From a bacterium (GTDB taxonomy: Bacteria > Bacteroidota > Bacteroidia > Bacteroidales > Bacteroidaceae), in NCBI GenBank assembly GCA_004562975.1, contig SFQP01000013.1, positions 1-16,412 on the forward strand: a stretch of 16,412 nt of DNA. Reading direction: 5' to 3'. The translations under genes and the position numbers were made by a program. This document shows, piece by piece, positions 7,580 to 13,061 of the stretch (within the stretch, counting starts at the first letter, position 1; the number at the start of each line of letters is the position of its first letter). The notes beneath the pieces were generated by a model. The model was not told where the DNA came from, did not search any database, and saw only the letters and a list, made by a program, of their open reading frames with translations.

Positions 7580-8626
7580 TCAGTGAAGGATAAAATAGAA
7601 GAGTTCCTTCATCAGCTCGCCGTCCGGTATGAACGGATTGTCCACCCCCTTCGATCGTCCGTCCGTCCGTCGTATCTCAGAGAGGATTTGCATCACCTTA
7701 ACCCCCGTGTAACGCTTCAAGGCCGGCATCACATTTTTACGGACCTGCCAGTCGGTAAGTCCCAGCCAGGAAGCCATTCCCCGTTCGCTTTTGTCGGGCG
7801 CATAGAAAGCCAACATCAGGTTCGAGAAGTATTTGAACAACGAAGGAAGTACCTTTTGAATCGGATTTTCCTTTGGATTGCTGTCAAAATATTTCATAAT
7901 CTGATTAACCTTCAGCACGTCTTTTTCGCCCAAAGCGTCCTGTAGTTCAAAAATACTGAAGTTTTTGGAGAGGCCGATATGGGCTTTTACGAGGTCTGGC
8001 GACACTGTTTTTTCGCCTTGCGGGAGTGCGATGATCAGTTTGTCGAGTTCCGAGGCCAGGCGGTTCAAGTCCGCGCCGACATACTCCGCCACCATCTCGG
8101 CCGCTCCGGGTGCTGCGGCCACATGGCGGCGTTTCAAATAATCCCGCACGAACGTAGGCAGTTGGCTGTCGTAGAGTTTCTTCGACTCAAAGAGTACGCC
8201 CTCCTTGGCTATGAGTTGTGCCACCTTCAGCCGCCGGTCAATCGTGCCGTTCTTATGGCAGATAATAAGTACCGTCGTAGGTTGCACCTGCCGCAGGTAC
8301 AACTCCAGCCGCTCCATGTGTTTGAGGTTCTGCGCCTCCTTCACCACCACCACGAGGTGGTCCGCCCCCATGGGGAACGACTTGGCCGCTGTCATCACAG
8401 AGTCAATGTTTGCCTCTGCGCCGAAAAAAGTGAGCAGGTTAAAGTCCTTCTCTTCCGGTTTGAGCACAGAGTCAACGATAAAGTCCGCCACGCGGTCGAT
8501 ATAGTAGCTTTCAGCTCCCATGAGGTAGTAAACGGGCTTCAGGTTTCCCGCTCTCACCTGTCGCACGATTTCCTCGTAGGTGACACCCGCCGACTTTTGT
8601 TTGTTAGCGCTGTTATAGGTTGCCAT
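7580..8626 (-). CDS. holA: DNA polymerase III subunit delta
   Basis: A 348-residue HolA-family protein at normal length. Delta is the wrench of the clamp loader: it opens the beta sliding clamp during replication. The N-terminal AAA-like domain starts around residue 18 with the family-typical YEEIVRQVRAGNLKPVYYL, then GAESYYID at 38-45, where HolA proteins carry a degenerate nucleotide-binding loop. FPMGADHLVVVVKEA and the strand TTVLIICHKNGTIDRRLK follow, and the helical collar domain fills the C-terminal third (PIQKVLPSLFKYFSNLMLA onward). The ATG at 8626 overlaps the amn stop as TAATG, so translation is coupled. The pairing with amn appears to be a Bacteroidales habit rather than a functional link. 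Confidence 0.93.
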   Translation of the reverse strand: MATYNSANKQKSAGVTYEEIVRQVRAGNLKPVYYLMGAESYYIDRVADFIVDSVLKPEEKDFNLLTFFGAEANIDSVMTAAKSFPMGADHLVVVVKEAQNLKHMERLELYLRQVQPTTVLIICHKNGTIDRRLKVAQLIAKEGVLFESKKLYDSQLPTFVRDYLKRRHVAAAPGAAEMVAEYVGADLNRLASELDKLIIALPQGEKTVSPDLVKAHIGLSKNFSIFELQDALGEKDVLKVNQIMKYFDSNPKENPIQKVLPSLFKYFSNLMLAFYAPDKSERGMASWLGLTDWQVRKNVMPALKRYTGVKVMQILSEIRRTDGRSKGVDNPFIPDGELMKELFYFILH

Positions 8627-9402
8627 TACCAGTCATATTTCAGGTGGCGTACGGTTTTCCGTTCGCCGATAATCAGTTTCATACTTTCAATGCCCAGCCT
8701 CACGTGCGTAGCGGCATGGTTCTGTGTCACGCGATTGTCGCTTTCTTCCGTCTTCACGCCGTCCGGTTCCATCGGGTTGTCCGAAACGAGCAGCAAAGCA
8801 CCTGTCGGGATATGGTTGAAGAAGCCGCAGGAGAAGAGCGTAGCCGTTTCCATATCCACGGCCATGGCCCGTGTCTCGCGCAGGTAAGTTTTGAATTTCC
8901 CATCGTGCTCCCACACGCGCCGGTTCGTGGTGTACACCGTTCCGGTCCAATAGTCATAGCTGTTGTCGCGCAATGCCGTCGACACCGCGCGTTGCAGCAT
9001 AAACGCCGGCAGGGCCGGCACTTCCGGCGGGAAATAATCGTTCGACGTACCCTCGCCCCTGATGCCCGCCAGCGGCAGGATGTAATCGCCGATGTGCGTT
9101 TTCTCGGAGATACCCCCGCATTTGCCCAAGAAGAGGCAGGCTTTCGGGCGGATAGCCCCCAGCAGGTCCATGATCAGCGCGGCGTTGGGACTGCCCATGC
9201 CAAAGTTGATGATGGTAATATCGTTTGCCGTTGCCGCCCGCATATTGGCGGAAAAGTCCACCCTTTCCATGCCGTTTTGTTCGCAGAAGATGTCCACATA
9301 ATTGTTGAAGTTTGTGAGCAGGACATACTCTCCGAAATGACTGAGCGGCGTTTTCGTATAACGCACCAGCCAGTTGCTGGTAATTTCCTCTTTAGTCGTC
9401 AT
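8626..9402 (-). CDS. amn: AMP nucleosidase
   Basis: 258 residues from the ATG at 9402. The frame is open to 9510, but those extra codons cover the promoter region and the domain starts at MTTKEEITSNWLVRYTKTP. It hydrolyses AMP to adenine and ribose 5-phosphate in the cytoplasm and belongs to the nucleoside phosphorylase fold. Landmarks are INFGMGSPNAALIMDLLG, the FLGKCGGIS loop, GEGTSNDYFPP, and the purine-site segment AVDMETATLFSCG with the conserved Met-Glu pair; LLLVSDNPME follows. It is the short Bacteroidetes form, lacking the extra N-terminal domain of the E. coli enzyme (about 484 residues). First gene of the operon with holA. Confidence 0.92.
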   Translation of the reverse strand: MTTKEEITSNWLVRYTKTPLSHFGEYVLLTNFNNYVDIFCEQNGMERVDFSANMRAATANDITIINFGMGSPNAALIMDLLGAIRPKACLFLGKCGGISEKTHIGDYILPLAGIRGEGTSNDYFPPEVPALPAFMLQRAVSTALRDNSYDYWTGTVYTTNRRVWEHDGKFKTYLRETRAMAVDMETATLFSCGFFNHIPTGALLLVSDNPMEPDGVKTEESDNRVTQNHAATHVRLGIESMKLIIGERKTVRHLKYDW

Positions 9403-9409
9403 ATTTTTA

Positions 9410-9417
9410 TACTTTTG
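9410..9417 (+). promoter_or_regulatory. Candidate -7 box for the HsdR_N gene
   Basis: TACTTTTG on the plus strand fits TAnnTTTG and would give a leader of about 150 nt for the gene at 9577. No TTTG stands 19-21 nt upstream, so support is modest. It nearly abuts the divergent amn box at 9424-9431. Confidence 0.35.
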
Positions 9418-9423
9418 TCGGGG

Positions 9424-9431
9424 CAAAGATA
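9424..9431 (-). promoter_or_regulatory. -7 box of amn-holA, in a remnant of the 79-bp repeat
   Basis: TATCTTTG on the minus strand, about 22 nt before the amn ATG, fits TAnnTTTG. Flanking sequence through 9470 matches the left arm of the repeat upstream of the NIF3 gene (AAGATAGTGC and AAGGCGAGCGCA), but 23 bp between duplicated AGTGC motifs (9431-9435 and 9454-9458) interrupt it. The interruption displaces the repeat's own -33 region; a TTG 16 nt upstream may substitute. Confidence 0.6.
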
Positions 9432-9576
9432 GTGCTTTTATCGGGGTCAAGGCAGTGCAAGGCGAGCGCAAAGGAACAGAAAGTGCGAAGCAGTTTCCAG
9501 TTTTGGCCAATCAATAGCCGGTTCCCCACCCTCCCCAGCCGTTTCGTCTCTCCGGCCCCATTATTCCTGTTTCCCC

Positions 9577-10032
9577 ATGGATTCATTAAATCTTCCCCCT
9601 ATAGTCCCCAAGCTACGTCAGCAAGACGGTCATACAGCCATCTACGATTTCCTGCGCCGCCGCTATGTGCGGCTCACGCCCGAGGAGTGGGTCAGGCAGC
9701 ACTTCATCCACTTCCTCGTGCATGAAAAACAATACCCTGCCGGCCTGTTGGCCAACGAAGTAACCATCGACGTTTGCGGCGTACAACGTCGTTGCGACAG
9801 CATACTCTACCATCGTGCCGGCAGCCTTCCGCGCATCATCATAGAATACAAGGCCCCCCACATCCCCATCACGCAATCCGTTTTCCAGCAAATCCATGCG
9901 TACAACAGCGCGCTGCGCGCCGACTACCTCATCGTCAGCAACGGCTTGCAGCACTACTGTTGCCACGTGGACTATGCCGCGATGAAAGTGGACTTCCTGT
10001 CCGACATCCCCTCCTACCCCGACCTGCAGTAA
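9577..10032 (+). CDS. Small protein with type I restriction HsdR N-terminal (nuclease-like) domain
   Basis: A 151-residue protein, far too short for a full type I restriction subunit (about 1000 residues), carrying only the N-terminal HsdR_N domain. A PD-(D/E)xK nuclease core is visible: D74 in CDSILYH, then E90-Y-K92 in RIIIEYKAP, followed by an ITQSVFQQIHAYN helix with conserved glutamines. No helicase motor, methylase or specificity gene lies nearby, so it is not a working restriction system. Similar stand-alone proteins occur widely in Bacteroidetes with unknown role; DNA or RNA processing is a guess. It diverges from amn and converges on the zinc-ribbon gene. The ATG at 9577 opens the domain directly. 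Confidence 0.85.
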   Translation: MDSLNLPPIVPKLRQQDGHTAIYDFLRRRYVRLTPEEWVRQHFIHFLVHEKQYPAGLLANEVTIDVCGVQRRCDSILYHRAGSLPRIIIEYKAPHIPITQSVFQQIHAYNSALRADYLIVSNGLQHYCCHVDYAAMKVDFLSDIPSYPDLQ

Positions 10033-10083
10033 GCACCCGTCCATCGGGAGCACCTACATCAGACACAGACAGACAAAAAGCAA

Positions 10084-10164
10084 GAGGGTTATAAGACAAC
10101 CGTTGGAACGAACGAAGCCATGCCTCGTTTCGCCCCAAGAGAATGTCTTATAACCCTCCTTTTT
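10084..10164. terminator. Long bidirectional terminator between convergent genes
   Basis: GAGGGTTATAAGACA (10084-10098) and TGTCTTATAACCCTC (10144-10158) make a perfect 15-bp stem around a 45-nt loop with its own smaller AACGA/TCGTT hairpin. CTTTTT follows on the plus strand and TTGCTTTTTG on the minus strand, so it can stop transcripts from both the HsdR_N gene and the zinc-ribbon gene. Confidence 0.85.
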
Positions 10165-10189
10165 ACTATTTCGCCGTTGCAGACCTGGG

Positions 10190-11008
10190 TTATGCCTCGT
10201 CCTTCTTCAAGGCGCGGCGCAGCCTGCGCTTCGGCTTCTCTTCAACCGGCTTTTCGATTTTCACGCCGGCCAGTTCCGGGTCGATCATGATACGTCCGCA
10301 GTATTCACACACGATGATTTTCTTGCGCATACGGATGTCCAGCTGTCTCTGGGGCGGGATTTTGTTGAAGCAACCGCCGCAAGCGTCGCGCTGCACATAC
10401 ACGATACCCAATCCGTTGCGCGTGTTTTTGCGGATACGTTTGAATGCGGCGAGCAGTCGCGGTTCGATGCTCTGCTCCAGCACCTTGGCCTTTTCGCGGA
10501 GCTTCTCCTCCTCAGCCTTCGTTTCGGCCACGATTTCGTCCAGCTCCGACTTTTTCATGTCCAAATCAGCGCGTCGTTCCTCCAGCTGATGGCGTGCCGT
10601 TTCGATGTCCTCCTTGCGAGCCTCGATGGCGCGTTGAGCCTCCCCGATACGCTTGTTCTGCAGCTCCACCTCCAGGTTTTGGAATTCAATTTCCTTCGAG
10701 AGCATATCATACTCGCGGTTGTTCTTCACCTCGTTGAGCTGCATTTGGTAGCGTTCGATAGCCTGCTGGGCCTCATTGATTTTCGCCTTTTTGGCGGCGA
10801 TGTCGGCCTGATAGCCCTCCACATCTTCGCCGTACTTGCCCACGCGGTGCGTCAAGCCCTCGATTTCGTCCTCCAGGTCCTGCACTTCGAGGGGCAGCTC
10901 GCCGCGCAGGATTTTGATGCGGTCGATCTCCGACAGCATCGTCTGCAACTGGTAGAGGGTTTTCAACTTCTGTTCGACGGACATATCCGCCACGTCTTTC
11001 TTTGCCAT
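10190..11008 (-). CDS. Coiled-coil protein with C4 zinc ribbon (COG1579/DUF164 type)
   Basis: 272 residues. From about residue 10 to 180 the sequence is a charged, heptad-like coiled coil rich in Glu, Lys, Ala and Leu (for example EAQQAIERYQMQLNEVKNNR). It ends in a C4 zinc ribbon: C210-GG-C213 and C234-EY-C237 separated by a basic stretch (FNKIPPQRQLDIRMRKK). A basic tail (KPKRRLRRALKK) closes the protein. This is the architecture of the COG1579 family, often annotated as a possible nucleic-acid-binding protein; no reaction is established. It starts 7 nt after the NIF3 stop, and the pairing with NIF3 is common, suggesting a shared process that is still unknown. The ATG at 11008 precedes the first helix directly. 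Confidence 0.88.
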   Translation of the reverse strand: MAKKDVADMSVEQKLKTLYQLQTMLSEIDRIKILRGELPLEVQDLEDEIEGLTHRVGKYGEDVEGYQADIAAKKAKINEAQQAIERYQMQLNEVKNNREYDMLSKEIEFQNLEVELQNKRIGEAQRAIEARKEDIETARHQLEERRADLDMKKSELDEIVAETKAEEEKLREKAKVLEQSIEPRLLAAFKRIRKNTRNGLGIVYVQRDACGGCFNKIPPQRQLDIRMRKKIIVCEYCGRIMIDPELAGVKIEKPVEEKPKRRLRRALKKDEA

Positions 11009-11015
11009 ATCTTTT

Positions 11016-11795
11016 TTAGTTAAGGATTATCGGATTGGTATTCACTTCCGTCCTCACGAGGCGCAAGTCCGGATGCTTTTGTGCCAGCACGCGGTGCAGC
11101 AAATCGATGGTGAAGCGTTCACTCTCATAATGCCCCATCACGCCGATAAGGATCACCTCTTCGAGTCCGAAGTAGCGGTGATAGCCCATTTCTCCCGTGA
11201 GGAACACGTCCGCCTGCTGTTTCACGGCCTCATTCAGCAGGAATTCCCCCGCTCCGCCGCACAGTGCCACGCACTGCACCGGCTCCTGCCGGCCGTTGTG
11301 GCGCATTCCTTCCACGCCGAACGCCTTTGCCGCCATGGCCAGGAAGTCAGCCGCCGGCACAGGCTCGGGCAACATGCCCACCACGCCGCTTCCGCCGTCC
11401 GCCCCTTTGAGCGGTTGCAGGAAACGCACGTCCTGCAGTCCCAGTTTCTCGGCCATCATGAAATTCACGCCACCCGGTGCGTTGTCCAGGTTGGTGTGAG
11501 CGGCATAAATACTGATGCCGTGCCTGATGGCCAGCACCACACAGCGTTCCGGCTGCGTATTTCCCGTGATATGCTTCAACGGGCGGAACAGCAAGGGATG
11601 GTGTGCCACGATGAGGTTACACCCTTTTCGTGCGGCCTCCTCCACCACCTGTTCCGTAACGTCCAAACACAACAAGACCCCTGATACTTCTTCGGCATCT
11701 GTTAATCCAATCTGCAAGCCGGCATTATCATAGCTCTCTTGCAGCGGCAGAGGCGCGAACCGTTCAAGGGTCTCAGCGACTTCCTTTATCGTCAT
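11016..11795 (-). CDS. NIF3-like dinuclear metal-centre protein (GTP cyclohydrolase I type 2 family)
   Basis: A 259-residue NIF3/YbgI-family protein. Metal-binding motifs are intact: AHHPLLF with H65/H66, AAHTNLDNAPGG with H100 and D104, and GHYESE with H222 and E224. YDNAGLQIG near the N-terminus and the FLTGEMGYHR segment are also typical. Family members form hexameric rings with a two-metal site; proposed activities include GTP cyclohydrolase, but the physiological role is unsettled. This is the short form: many Firmicutes and Bacteroides homologues are about 365 residues with a PII-like insert between the halves, absent here. First gene of the two-gene operon with the zinc-ribbon protein. 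Confidence 0.92.
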   Translation of the reverse strand: MTIKEVAETLERFAPLPLQESYDNAGLQIGLTDAEEVSGVLLCLDVTEQVVEEAARKGCNLIVAHHPLLFRPLKHITGNTQPERCVVLAIRHGISIYAAHTNLDNAPGGVNFMMAEKLGLQDVRFLQPLKGADGGSGVVGMLPEPVPAADFLAMAAKAFGVEGMRHNGRQEPVQCVALCGGAGEFLLNEAVKQQADVFLTGEMGYHRYFGLEEVILIGVMGHYESERFTIDLLHRVLAQKHPDLRLVRTEVNTNPIILN

Positions 11796-11825
11796 ATTTC
11801 AAAACGAGCTTTCTTTATTTCGGTG

Positions 11826-11857
11826 CAAAGATAGTGCAAGGCGAGCGCAGGACAAAA
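11826..11857 (-). promoter_or_regulatory. Promoter of the NIF3-zinc ribbon operon
   Basis: On the minus strand TTTTG (11853-11857), a 19-nt spacer and TATCTTTG (11826-11833) match the Bacteroidetes promoter consensus exactly. The start falls near 11819, about 25 nt before the NIF3 ATG. The promoter lies inside the end of the adjacent hairpin repeat. Confidence 0.75.
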
Positions 11858-11990
11858 GAAAAAGCCACAGGATTTTTCTTTTTCATGCCGAGCCGCAGCC
11901 TATCTTATCAAAAGATAGTGCAAGGCGAGAGAAGAACGAAAAACAAAGCTAAAAGATTTGTTTTTCTTATTCCGAGCCGCAGCCTGTCTT
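11828..11990. repeat. Two tandem 79-bp hairpin repeats carrying a promoter
   Basis: Unit 1 spans 11828-11906 and unit 2 spans 11912-11990, with an 84-bp period. Each begins AAGATAGTGCAAGGCGAG and ends GAGCCGCAGCCT(A/G)TCTT, so the tips are inverted repeats. Each has a central hairpin whose arms differ between units but stay complementary (AAAAGAAAAA/TTTTTCTTTT in one, GAAAAACAAA/TTTGTTTTTC in the other). That compensatory change argues the fold matters. The minus-strand TATCTTTG box sits at the left end of each unit. A broken copy lies upstream of amn (9424-9470). I recall similar sequences between genes in other Bacteroidales genomes but cannot confirm that here. Confidence 0.75.
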
Positions 11991-12142
11991 ATGCAAAGAT
12001 TATGGATTTCCTATTGAAAATCAGAATAGTTTATAGTTTGATTTTGGGAGTCGGGTTGACATTTCCAAGGCTATATGTGCAAACTTTGTAAAAGGATGTG
12101 TTTTTTCAGCCCATTCATTTCCTTTTTCTGCTGAAACACAAC

Positions 12143-12150
12143 TACTTTTG
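12143..12150 (+). promoter_or_regulatory. Candidate -7 box for the ncRNA
   Basis: TACTTTTG on the plus strand fits TAnnTTTG; the -33 position holds only a T-rich stretch. Just upstream, GTGTTT and CAGC near 12110 pair with GCTGAAACAC (12130-12139), a stem with a bulge that may insulate or regulate the start. Confidence 0.4.
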
Positions 12151-12156
12151 CATCAG

Positions 12157-12366
12157 AAAAGAGATGGAAACGCCAACACAAAGGCAGACAATATATAGAT
12201 AGGTTACGACAGCAAGCGGCCGAAACGCCACATGATTGTCAGAGAGTAAAGATTAGGTAAAAAGATTTGTAGAAAGGAAACAGTTAGATGGAGGCCCCAA
12301 CGGGCCGGTGGGCGTGGCTACAACGAGCCTCGCACCACTTTGAAAAAGGGCGGAAGCCCTTTTTTA
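12157..12366 (+). ncRNA. Candidate structured small RNA of about 210 nt
   Basis: The stretch runs from a plausible start just after the -7 box TACTTTTG to an intrinsic terminator at 12343-12365. It has no convincing coding frame: the first ATG (12164) yields only 12 codons, and a frame from 12288 runs straight through the terminator. Structure is visible throughout: GACAAT/ATTGTC (12187-12240) enclosing a GGC-CGAAAC-GCC loop, GGCCC-CAAC-GGGCC near 12292-12306, and GGTG/CACC with CG and GGCT/AGCC inside (12307-12338). It does not match tmRNA, RNase P RNA or small SRP RNA as I know them; 6S RNA cannot be excluded. It could also be a terminated leader. Confidence 0.45.
12343..12365 (+). terminator. 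Intrinsic terminator of the candidate ncRNA
   Basis: AAAAAGGGC, a GGAA tetraloop and GCCCTTTTTT form a compact stem running into a T tract on the plus strand. Confidence 0.85.
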
Positions 12367-12540
12367 TTGCCCCACCCCATCACATTATCGCCTCACCCGA
12401 TATTTGTGTATTATCCCACCCGATAATCCCCCCACTCACGCACCAGTTTTGCCATTCCTCGCCCCACAAATCCTACCAACGGCCTCCGCCCCCAACAAAC
12501 CAGACACCGCTCGCCGAAATGTTAAAATCAAAAATCAGGC
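12366..12540. other. Intergenic spacer, C-rich, no gene recognised
   Basis: A cytosine-rich stretch between two terminators. CACCCGATA occurs twice (near 12388 and 12417) with similar flanks. Open frames crossing it on both strands also cross the neighbouring terminators and repeats and are not credible genes. Confidence 0.45.
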
Positions 12541-12541
12541 A

Positions 12542-12573
12542 TTTGCCATTTCGCGAAAAAACAGTTATTTTTG
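12542..12573 (+). promoter_or_regulatory. Strong promoter with a palindrome in its spacer
   Basis: TTTG (12542-12545), a 20-nt spacer and TATTTTTG (12566-12573) fit the Bacteroidetes -33/-7 consensus. The spacer contains the perfect palindrome TTTCGCGAAA (12549-12558), where a repressor could bind. A second hairpin, TTTTGC-TTTA-GCAAAA, overlaps the -7 box and predicted start. Confidence 0.65.
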
Positions 12574-12580
12574 CTTTAGC

Positions 12581-12621
12581 AAAAGGAAGAAGACCCGTTA
12601 CGAAGGCTTCTTCCTTTTTTT
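12581..12621 (+). terminator. Intrinsic terminator directly after the promoter
   Basis: AAAAGGAAGAAG (12581-12592), then CC after one bulged A, pairs with GG and CTTCTTCCTTTT on the other side of a short loop; a run of seven T follows on the plus strand. It begins within a few bases of the start predicted for the promoter at 12542-12573, so most transcripts would be only about 40 nt. Confidence 0.85.
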
Positions 12622-12640
12622 CTGCCCCCTGATGAGGCCC

Positions 12641-12829
12641 GACAAGTCGCCGAGTAGGTTTTTCAACTCCTGGACTTGTAAATTCAACTCCTGGACTTGT
12701 ATTTTCTACTCGCCGTGTAGAAATTTTCACACGCCGTGTGAAAGATTTCACACACCGAACGGACATTCCGAAGCCCGGATTTGAAAATCCGACTCGCCGT
12801 GTGGACTTTTTCACACGGCGAACCGCGAC
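12641..12829. repeat. Nine 21-bp tandem units in exact phase
   Basis: Nine diverged units of exactly 21 bp run without insertion or deletion. At a fixed offset each has a hexamer core: TCGCCG, TCCTGG, TCCTGG, TCGCCG, ACGCCG, ACACCG, GCCCGG, TCGCCG, ACGGCG. Typical flanks are TTCAC or TTCTAC before and GTGTGGAAA-like sequence after. Several units are palindromic, for example TTTCACAC-GCC-GTGTGAAA (about 12725-12742). Neighbours also pair: CGCCGTGTG (12795-12803) with CACACGGCG (12812-12820), and CGGATTT with AAATCCG near 12776-12791. Because 21 is a multiple of three, both strands show heptapeptide repeats (such as TRRVKIS, TRRVENT on the minus strand). It lies about 230 bp upstream of the helicase-nuclease gene. 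Confidence 0.85.
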
Positions 12830-13061
12830 GTCATTTGACACAAATAATCATATTGTAGGTTAAATATGTTAACGCAAAATGGCCATTAAGCGGAGTTTTT
12901 CCGTGCTCCACCGGGCCTCATCCTCCGGCAGACCATCCAACTCCTTCACGATTCTTCCTCCTCAGGGCGGCAGGGACTGTTTCCCGAGGCTCTCCCTCCG
13001 GCAGCCTCCCCACGGATTTCCCTTCCCGCCCTCCTGACCTCCTCAGCTAACCCTTACCATC
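12830..13061. other. Upstream region of the helicase-nuclease gene
   Basis: About 230 bp without a gene. A weak plus-strand promoter is possible: TTTG near 12834 and, 18 nt on, TAGGTTAA, which matches TAnnTTTG only partly. Next to it is a short AT-rich stretch containing GTTAAC. The rest is C-rich leader with no Shine-Dalgarno sequence and no terminator. Confidence 0.4.

Noticed and set aside
7979..8887. A 302-codon plus-strand frame spanning holA and amn
   Set aside because: It is antisense to two well-identified coupled genes and has no domain of its own.
9577..10032. A type I restriction-modification system
   Set aside because: Only the N-terminal HsdR domain is present; there is no motor, HsdM or HsdS, and the flanking genes are housekeeping.
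12641..12829. A CRISPR array
   Set aside because: The units are contiguous 21-mers without unique spacers of constant length, they diverge from each other, and no cas gene is present.
12473..12841. A minus-strand 122-residue protein with TRRV heptapeptide repeats
   Set aside because: It runs through a terminator and a strong plus-strand promoter. Its openness follows from the 21-bp DNA period, and the plus strand is equally open. Kept only as part of the repeat finding.
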